Shown here piece by piece: positions 1 through 5,438 of a stretch of DNA of 5,438 bases. The DNA comes from Alphaproteobacteria bacterium. Lineage in GTDB: Bacteria > Pseudomonadota > Alphaproteobacteria > Caulobacterales > Caulobacteraceae. Location of the stretch: assembly GCA_028869395.1 (NCBI GenBank), contig JAGWSE010000011.1:1-5438 (forward strand), written 5' to 3'. Within the stretch, counting starts at the first letter, position 1. Each line of letters starts with the position of its first letter. The position numbers and the translations under genes were made by a program. The notes under the pieces are model-generated. The model worked only from the letters and a program-made list of their open reading frames with translations, searched no databases and was not told the DNA's origin.

Positions 1-94
1 GCCCACCGACGCGCCGGGCGCGCCGCCGCTCGTGGCGGGCGCCAAGTCCGCGGCGCCGCAGCCCGCCAACGCCGCGCCCGACAAGAAAGGGTGA
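1..94 (+). CDS. C-terminal tail of upstream gene, probably secretin CpaC (partial)
   Basis: An open frame enters from the left edge (first full codon at position 2) and stops at TGA 92-94, giving 30 visible residues. They are rich in Ala and Pro and end in DKKG. The stretch is a low-complexity tail with no domain, so the sequence alone does not identify the protein. The inference that it is CpaC/RcpA, the outer-membrane secretin of the Tad pilus, rests on position: the next gene is cpaD-like and cpaC normally precedes cpaD. The last codons also supply the GAAAGGG ribosome-binding sequence (85-91) for the next gene, 4 nt after this stop, which suggests coupled translation. It could instead be another Tad gene, such as an inserted accessory protein. 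Confidence 0.55.
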   Translation, partial: PTDAPGAPPLVAGAKSAAPQPANAAPDKKG

Positions 95-98
95 TCCG

Positions 99-458
99 AT
101 GAGCCGTCCGATGCTCGCCTTGTTCCTGGCCGCCATCGCCGGAAGCGCCACCACGCCGGGCGCCCGGGCCGAGCCGCGCCCGGCGCCGGTGCATCCCTGC
201 GCAAGGGCGGCCATGCAGAGCGACCCGGCGCCTGTCCTGCCGTTCGGCTGCGCGACCGGGGCGAACCTGGGCGCGATGGTCGCCGATCCCGCCGATCTCC
301 AACAGGGTCGCGCCTCCACGCCGGGGCGCGGCGACGCGGCCTTCGCTGCGGCCAAGCGCCATCGCCTCGGTCAGGTGAAGCCGCTGATCGGCGCAGCAGG
401 ATCGCAGGGCGGCGCCGGCGGGTCGCCCGCGGCCACCCAGGCTGGAAAGGGATACTGA
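99..458 (+). CDS. cpaD: Short CpaD-like pilus assembly protein
   Basis: This is a 119-residue exported protein. Residues 1-24 look like a Sec signal peptide: Arg at position 3, a hydrophobic stretch about 5-15, and an ARA-type cleavage site after residue 24. The diagnostic part is residues 49-67, FGCATGANLGAMVADPADL, which resembles the conserved C-terminal block of alphaproteobacterial CpaD (FGCAT..NLAAMV..P.DL). A Cys at 34 (HPC) may correspond to the other conserved Cys of the family. Residues 98-119 are Gly/Ala-rich and probably disordered. CpaD, as I recall the family, is usually a lipoprotein of about 200 residues or more that assists the CpaC secretin. Here the N-terminal domain is missing and there is no lipobox Cys at the signal peptide end. 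The start ATG is supported by GAAAGGG at 85-91, and the upstream stop at 92-94 leaves no room for a longer N-terminus. Its place between the cpaC tail and cpaE fits CpaD. It may be functional but minimal, or a decayed remnant that stayed in frame. Confidence 0.8.
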   Translation: MSRPMLALFLAAIAGSATTPGARAEPRPAPVHPCARAAMQSDPAPVLPFGCATGANLGAMVADPADLQQGRASTPGRGDAAFAAAKRHRLGQVKPLIGAAGSQGGAGGSPAATQAGKGY

Positions 459-459
459 C

Positions 460-1677
460 ATGGGCCTGCCGCTTCCGTCCGATCGCCCGGCGGTCCGACC
501 CGCCTTCCTGGCCACCGTCGCCGACGAGGTCACCCGCGAGGCGGTCCGACAGGCGGCCGCGCAGTTCGGCTGGCCCGCCGCCCGTGTCCGGGATGGGGGC
601 GCGGCCGAGGCGCGCGAGTTGCTGGCCGGCGCGGCCTCCCCCGGCGTGCTCCTGGTCGACGTCAGCGAGAGCGCCGACCCCCTGGCCGACCTCGACGCCC
701 TCGCCGAGGTGTGCGAGCCCGGAACGCGCGTCCTGGCCCTGGGCCGGGTCAACGATATCGCCTTCTACCGCGCGGTGATGCGGCTGGGACTGACGGAGTA
801 CCTCGTCAAACCGGCGCCGGTGGAAGCTCTGGTCGACGCCCTGCGCCGGGCCCAGCAGGATGACGCCGGGAAGCCGAAACCATCCGGAGCCGCCCGCGTC
901 TTGGCCTTCATCGGCGCCCGCGGCGGCGTGGGAACGACGACGCTCGCCGTTTCCACCGCCTGGAGCCTGGCCTGCGAGCATCAGCGCCACGCCGTCCTTC
1001 TCGACCTCGACATGCAATTCGGCGCGGCGGCGCTCAGTCTTGACCTGGAGCCCGAGCGCGGCCTGCGCGAGATCCTCGCCAATCCGGAGCGGATCGACAG
1101 CCTGCTGGTCAGCTCGGCCATGACCCATGCGGGCGAGCGCTTTCATATCCTGAGCGCCGAGGAACCCCTGGAGGACGAGGTCGAGCCCGCTCCCGCCGGC
1201 CTGCAGGCGCTGCTCAGGGCCATGGACGACGCTTGTGACGTCGTCGTGCTCGACCTTCCGCGCCGCGCCGACCGGCTGACGCGCGAGGCGCTGTCGCGGG
1301 CTGATGCGGTGGTCATCGTGACCGACCTCACCTTGCCCGCCATGCGGGACGCCCAGCGGCTCGGCCGACTCGTCAGGGCCACGGCCCCCAGGGCGGAGAT
1401 GCTCATGGTGGCGAACCGCGTGGGCGCCGCCGCCGGCGAGCTTCCGCAGGCCGAGTTCGCCAGGGGCGCGGGCGCCCCGCTCGCCTTCGCGCTTGCGGCC
1501 GACGGCAAGGCCGCCGAGGCCGCGGCCGAGAAGGCCCGCCCGCTGGCCGAGACCGCCGCCAGGACCTCACTTGGGACGGACATGCGCCGCCTCGCCACCC
1601 GCCTCGCGAGCGCCGAGGAGGCGCCGCCGCCGCAGGCCGAACCGGCCTCCTGGTTCAAGCGCATCCTGGGACGCTAG
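460..1677 (+). CDS. cpaE: CpaE/TadZ, ParA/MinD-like pilus localisation ATPase
   Basis: CpaE-family proteins are cytoplasmic and place the Tad machine, often at a cell pole. This one has 405 residues. About 14-131 form a receiver-like domain, with Asp67 (LLVDVS) at the phospho-acceptor position and a YLVKP motif containing Lys117. The usual Thr/Ser after strand 4 is replaced by Gly95, so it is a degenerate receiver. About 146-385 form a MinD/ParA-type domain. The deviant Walker A is GARGGVGTTT (152-161), where both the signature Lys (now Arg154) and the P-loop Lys (now Thr159) are replaced. LLDLDMQFG (180-188) is the Walker A' region and VVVLDLP (261-267) the Walker B strand. Substituted P-loops of this kind are common in CpaE/TadZ. 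The protein ends in the short basic, hydrophobic tip WFKRILGR. ATG 460 follows the cpaD stop by 1 nt and has GGAAAGGGA at 444-452, which supports this start. Confidence 0.93.
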   Translation: MGLPLPSDRPAVRPAFLATVADEVTREAVRQAAAQFGWPAARVRDGGAAEARELLAGAASPGVLLVDVSESADPLADLDALAEVCEPGTRVLALGRVNDIAFYRAVMRLGLTEYLVKPAPVEALVDALRRAQQDDAGKPKPSGAARVLAFIGARGGVGTTTLAVSTAWSLACEHQRHAVLLDLDMQFGAAALSLDLEPERGLREILANPERIDSLLVSSAMTHAGERFHILSAEEPLEDEVEPAPAGLQALLRAMDDACDVVVLDLPRRADRLTREALSRADAVVIVTDLTLPAMRDAQRLGRLVRATAPRAEMLMVANRVGAAAGELPQAEFARGAGAPLAFALAADGKAAEAAAEKARPLAETAARTSLGTDMRRLATRLASAEEAPPPQAEPASWFKRILGR

Positions 1678-1679
1678 CC

Positions 1680-3142
<1,463 letters not shown>

Positions 3143-3143
<1 letters not shown>

Positions 3144-4099
3144 TGCTCGCGCTGATCGCGATTCTGGCGTTTGCCGCGGCCGCCGTGCTCGCGGCCGCCG
3201 TGTTCGACATCCGCCCGCCCGCCCGCGGACGGATGGTCCGGCGCGCGCGTGCGCTCGCCGCCCGCGGGGCCGATCCTGCCGCCACGTCGGAGCGCGCGCT
3301 GCGCCGCTCGGCGGAAGGCTCCTTCGACCACGTCCTCAGGCGCCTCCTACCGCGGCCGGCTGTGCTGCAGGATCGGCTCGAGGCCACAGGCCGCCCGATC
3401 ACCTTCACGCACTACGGCGCGACCTGCCTCGGAGCGCTGGTGGTCACCGGCGCCCTCGGTCTCGTCCTCCACCTGCCCCCGCCCATGGCGCTGATCGAAG
3501 CGCTGGGCATGGCGATCTGGCTGCCGCACGTGGGCGTAGGCCTGCTGATCGCGCGCCGCCGCAACGCCTTCCTGAAGCAATTCCCCGACGCCATCGGCCT
3601 GATCGTGCGCGGACTTCGCGCCGGCCTTCCGGTCAGCGAAACCATCGGCGTCGTCGGGCGCGAAATTCCGGGGCCGGCGGGCGAGGAGTTCCGTCGCACC
3701 GCCGAACAGGTCCGCCTGGGCCAGCCGCTGGAGGCTGCACTGGGCCACGCGGCCGGGCGCATGGGCATTGCCGAGTTCAACTTCCTGGTCATCGCCCTGT
3801 CGGTCCAGCGTGAGACCGGCGGCAACCTCGCCGAGACCCTGGAAAACCTGGAACACATCCTGCGGCGGCGCCAGCAGATGCGCCTGAAGATCAAGGCCAT
3901 GGCCTCGGAAGCGACGGCGAGCGGCCTGATCCTCGGCTCGCTGCCCGTGGTCATGTTGATCCTGATGTACGTCGTCAGCCGCGACTACATCCGCCAGCTG
4001 TTCGTGAACCCCACAGGTCACCTCATGCTGGCCGGAGCCGGCGCGAGCCTGACCGTCGGCGCCCTGATCATGCGCAAGATGACGCGGTTCGAGATATGA
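3143..4099 (+). CDS. tadB: TadB/CpaG, inner-membrane platform protein
   Basis: This 318-residue GspF/T2SSF-type membrane protein is one of the two platform subunits expected to pair with TadC and sit above CpaF. An N-terminal transmembrane helix spans about 2-21. A basic cytoplasmic region follows (22-90), then helices about 92-110 and 113-136. The conserved T2SSF domain runs about 145-270, with FPDAIGLIVRGLRAGLPVSE (147-166) and the family motif QRETGGNLAETLENL (222-236). Two C-terminal helices follow at about 258-279 and 293-310. Length and topology match full TadB. Translation starts at GTG, which shares one base with the cpaF stop; starting later would destroy the first membrane helix. 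The stop overlaps the tadC start. The symbol cpaG is also used for this gene. Confidence 0.95.
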
Positions 4100-5058
4100 G
4101 CCTCGCCTCCACCCTTCTGGGGCCGCACTCCGGCCTGCTGATCGGCCTCGTGGTCGGAGTCGCGAACTTCCTGACGGTGCTTTCGGTCATGCGGGCGCTG
4201 TCGCCGAAGGACATGCTGGCCGCCCGCGCCCGCGACCACGCCCGGCGGCGCAGCGAGCTCAGGGCCGCCCGCTTGGCGCTGCGGCGCAGCCCGGGCGCCC
4301 AACCGCTGACCCTCGCCAAGCGGTTGCTGGCTGGATTGAAGCTCGACCGCGGCGAGGAGGCCCGCAAGGTCTCCGACCAGCTCGCCCAGGCCGGCTGGCG
4401 GACTCGCGACGCCGTCGCCTTGTTCCTGACGTTCAGGCTGGCCGGCCCCCTGCTCGTCGGCGCCTTGGCCTGGCTGCTCGCCCCGGCCATCCTGCACATC
4501 CACGCCGACTTGCAGCGCATGCTGGCGACTGCTGGCGGCATCGCCATCGGCGCCTACCTGCCGACGCTCCTGCTCCGCAATGTGATCGAACGGCGGCGGA
4601 CGAAGATCCAGCGGGCGCTTCCCGACGCGCTGGACCTGTTCGTGATCTGCGCCGAGGCCGGCCTCAGCCTCGACGCGGCCGTCACCCGGGTCGCCCGCGA
4701 GATGGGCGCCGGCGCCCCCGAGCTCGCCGACGAGCTCGGCCTGACAGCCATCGAGCTTGGCTTCCTCCCGGATCGACGCGACGCGCTCCTCAACCTCGTG
4801 CGCCGGGTCGGCAGCGGCGATGTCCGCGGGCTCGTCAACACGCTCGTGCAGACAGAGAAGTACGGCACGCCGCTCGCCCAATCGCTCCGCGTGCTGGCCA
4901 GCGAATTTCGCGACACCCGCCTGATGAAGGCCGAAGAGAAGGCCGCCCGCCTGCCCGCAACCCTCACGGTGCCGATGATCGCCTTCATCCTGCCGCCGCT
5001 GTTCGTGATCCTCCTGGGGCCCGCGATCCTGCAGTTCCTGGCGGTCGGCTGGCGCTGA
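4096..5058 (+). CDS. tadC: TadC/CpaH, inner-membrane platform protein
   Basis: This is the second GspF/T2SSF-type platform subunit, 320 residues long. Transmembrane helices are at about 13-33, 109-133, 142-160 and 288-314. The cytoplasmic T2SSF domain at about 170-290 contains ALPDALDLFVICAEAGLSLD (174-193), close to the block seen in TadB, and the TadC-type QTEKYGTPLAQSL (252-264) followed by the FRDTRLMKAEEKAARLP (271-287) approach to the last helices. It appears complete. The start ATG overlaps the tadB stop in an ATGA arrangement, and no clear Shine-Dalgarno sequence precedes it, so it is probably translated by ribosomes finishing tadB. That fits the near-equal amounts expected for a heteromeric platform. 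It is the last Tad gene in the window; tadD, which often follows tadC, is absent. The symbol cpaH is also used. Confidence 0.95.
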   Translation: MSLASTLLGPHSGLLIGLVVGVANFLTVLSVMRALSPKDMLAARARDHARRRSELRAARLALRRSPGAQPLTLAKRLLAGLKLDRGEEARKVSDQLAQAGWRTRDAVALFLTFRLAGPLLVGALAWLLAPAILHIHADLQRMLATAGGIAIGAYLPTLLLRNVIERRRTKIQRALPDALDLFVICAEAGLSLDAAVTRVAREMGAGAPELADELGLTAIELGFLPDRRDALLNLVRRVGSGDVRGLVNTLVQTEKYGTPLAQSLRVLASEFRDTRLMKAEEKAARLPATLTVPMIAFILPPLFVILLGPAILQFLAVGWR

Positions 5059-5196
5059 CACTCGGGCGCAATCTGCGACAGCTTGACGCGATTTGACCCG
5101 GCTCCGCTTGATAACGCTGTCGTCCGACCGCAGTTGGGGAGCCCAGGCAAGTCAGAACCGGCCTCCTCCAGCGGACGCCGGGCAGGGAGTGAATGC
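5059..5196 (+). promoter_or_regulatory. Intergenic region with possible promoter for the next gene
   Basis: This is the only sizeable gap in the window (138 nt). It contains TTGACGC at 5083-5089, which fits the Caulobacter housekeeping -35 consensus (TTGACGS). A second TTGACC follows at 5093-5098, and TTGATAAC at 5108-5115 partly resembles the ANAWC end of the matching -10 element. The spacing does not fit: 18 nt from the first -35 and 8 nt from the second, against the usual 10-14. A promoter here is therefore tentative. I see no CtrA-type TTAA-N7-TTAA site and no terminator-like hairpin with a T-tract, so read-through from the Tad operon into the next gene is possible. Confidence 0.35.
5184..5189 (+). 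promoter_or_regulatory. Ribosome-binding site for the gene at 5197
   Basis: AGGGAG lies 7 nt before ATG 5197. Two competing starts nearby (GTG 5189 and ATG 5193) are in other frames that do not encode the Tat signal and DUF882 motif, so this site supports ATG 5197. Confidence 0.55.
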
Positions 5197-5438
5197 ATGC
5201 AGGCAGCGCGTCGTCAGCTTCTGTTCGGGGTGGGTGCGGCCGCGGCGGCGGTTGCGGTTCCGACCGTCCTGGAATCCGCGAACCTGAAGCGGTCGAGCCT
5301 GGCGGCGCCTGCGATCATCAATCCCCGCCAGACCGCGCTGGCCGCATCGGCGGCCGAGCTCCGCCGCGTCTCGCTGCACAACCTGCACACCGGCGACAAG
5401 TTCGACGAGGTCTACTGGCAGAACGGGACCTACGTTCC
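5197..5438 (+). CDS. DUF882/YcbK-like exported cell-wall protein (N-terminal part)
   Basis: The frame is open to the window edge and gives 80 full residues. The N-terminus looks like a Tat signal: Arg5-Arg6 in AARRQLLFG, then a hydrophobic Ala/Val stretch (about 8-24). The cleavage site is unclear. Residues 25-55 are an Ala-rich linker. From residue 56 the sequence RRVSLHNLHTGDKF and then YWQNGTYV match the opening motif of the DUF882 family (typically SL.N.HTGE....YW..G.Y). DUF882 proteins belong with peptidase M15-type peptidoglycan hydrolases; E. coli YcbK (MepK) is a murein endopeptidase. The zinc-binding residues would lie beyond the window, so activity cannot be judged. It has the same strand as the Tad operon but stands 138 nt away. 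In many alphaproteobacteria such genes occur apart from pilus loci, so a role in letting the pilus through the wall is only speculation. Confidence 0.82.
   Translation, partial: MQAARRQLLFGVGAAAAAVAVPTVLESANLKRSSLAAPAIINPRQTALAASAAELRRVSLHNLHTGDKFDEVYWQNGTYV

Noticed and set aside
3347..4021. Open frame on the - strand opposite tadB
   Set aside because: It is an antisense shadow of a convincing TadB with no recognisable motif.
4018..5061. Long open frame on the - strand (347 codons) opposite tadC
   Set aside because: It is an antisense shadow of a GC-rich gene: rich in Gln, Gly, Ala and Glu with no domain, while the + strand encodes a clear full-length TadC.
5067..5077. Small inverted repeat CGCA-ATC-TGCG after tadC as a terminator
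   Set aside because: The stem is only 4 bp and no T-tract follows, so it is not distinguishable from chance in this composition.
5194..5201. 8-bp palindrome TGCATGCA over the start codon at 5197
   Set aside because: A single short palindrome is expected by chance and has no partner copy in the gap.
5093..5287. 64-codon + strand frame in the gap after tadC
   Set aside because: It overlaps the Tat signal of the DUF882 gene in another frame, starts in the promoter-like region and is Arg/Pro-rich with no motif. The frame from 5197 has clear family similarity.

Overview
This is a GC-rich window (roughly 70% by eye) from an alphaproteobacterium. The Cpa-type gene order, the alanine/arginine/proline-rich coding style and the protein motifs suggest Caulobacterales, for example a Phenylobacterium or Caulobacter relative. 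That placement is inference, because no rRNA or other marker gene is present. Every gene I can support lies on the + strand.

Positions 1-5058 are the distal part of a Tad/Flp type IVc pilus operon. In order they hold the 3' tail of an upstream gene (probably the outer-membrane secretin cpaC, 1-94), a very short cpaD-like gene (99-458), cpaE/tadZ (460-1677), cpaF/tadA (1680-3143), tadB/cpaG (3143-4099) and tadC/cpaH (4096-5058). The genes are packed with gaps of 4, 1 and 2 nt, then overlaps of 1 nt (TAGTG) and 4 nt (ATGA), so they look co-transcribed and translationally coupled.

In the family model, CpaC with CpaD forms the outer-membrane exit pore. CpaE is a ParA/MinD-like protein that localises the machine. 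CpaF is the hexameric ATPase that powers pilus extension and retraction. TadB and TadC are the inner-membrane platform that couples CpaF to pilin insertion. Pilin, prepilin peptidase, cpaB, tadD and the pseudopilins are not visible; some are probably upstream of the window.

Positions 5059-5196 are the only real intergenic gap. It holds spaced TTGA elements and a possible weak promoter, with no convincing terminator. From 5197 to the window end is the start of an unrelated gene: a Tat-type signal peptide followed by the opening motif of a DUF882/YcbK-like (peptidase M15-type) cell-wall protein.

I do not see an undescribed system here. The most notable points are the strongly reduced, non-lipoprotein CpaD, the CpaE P-loop without its lysine, and the absence of tadD straight after tadC.
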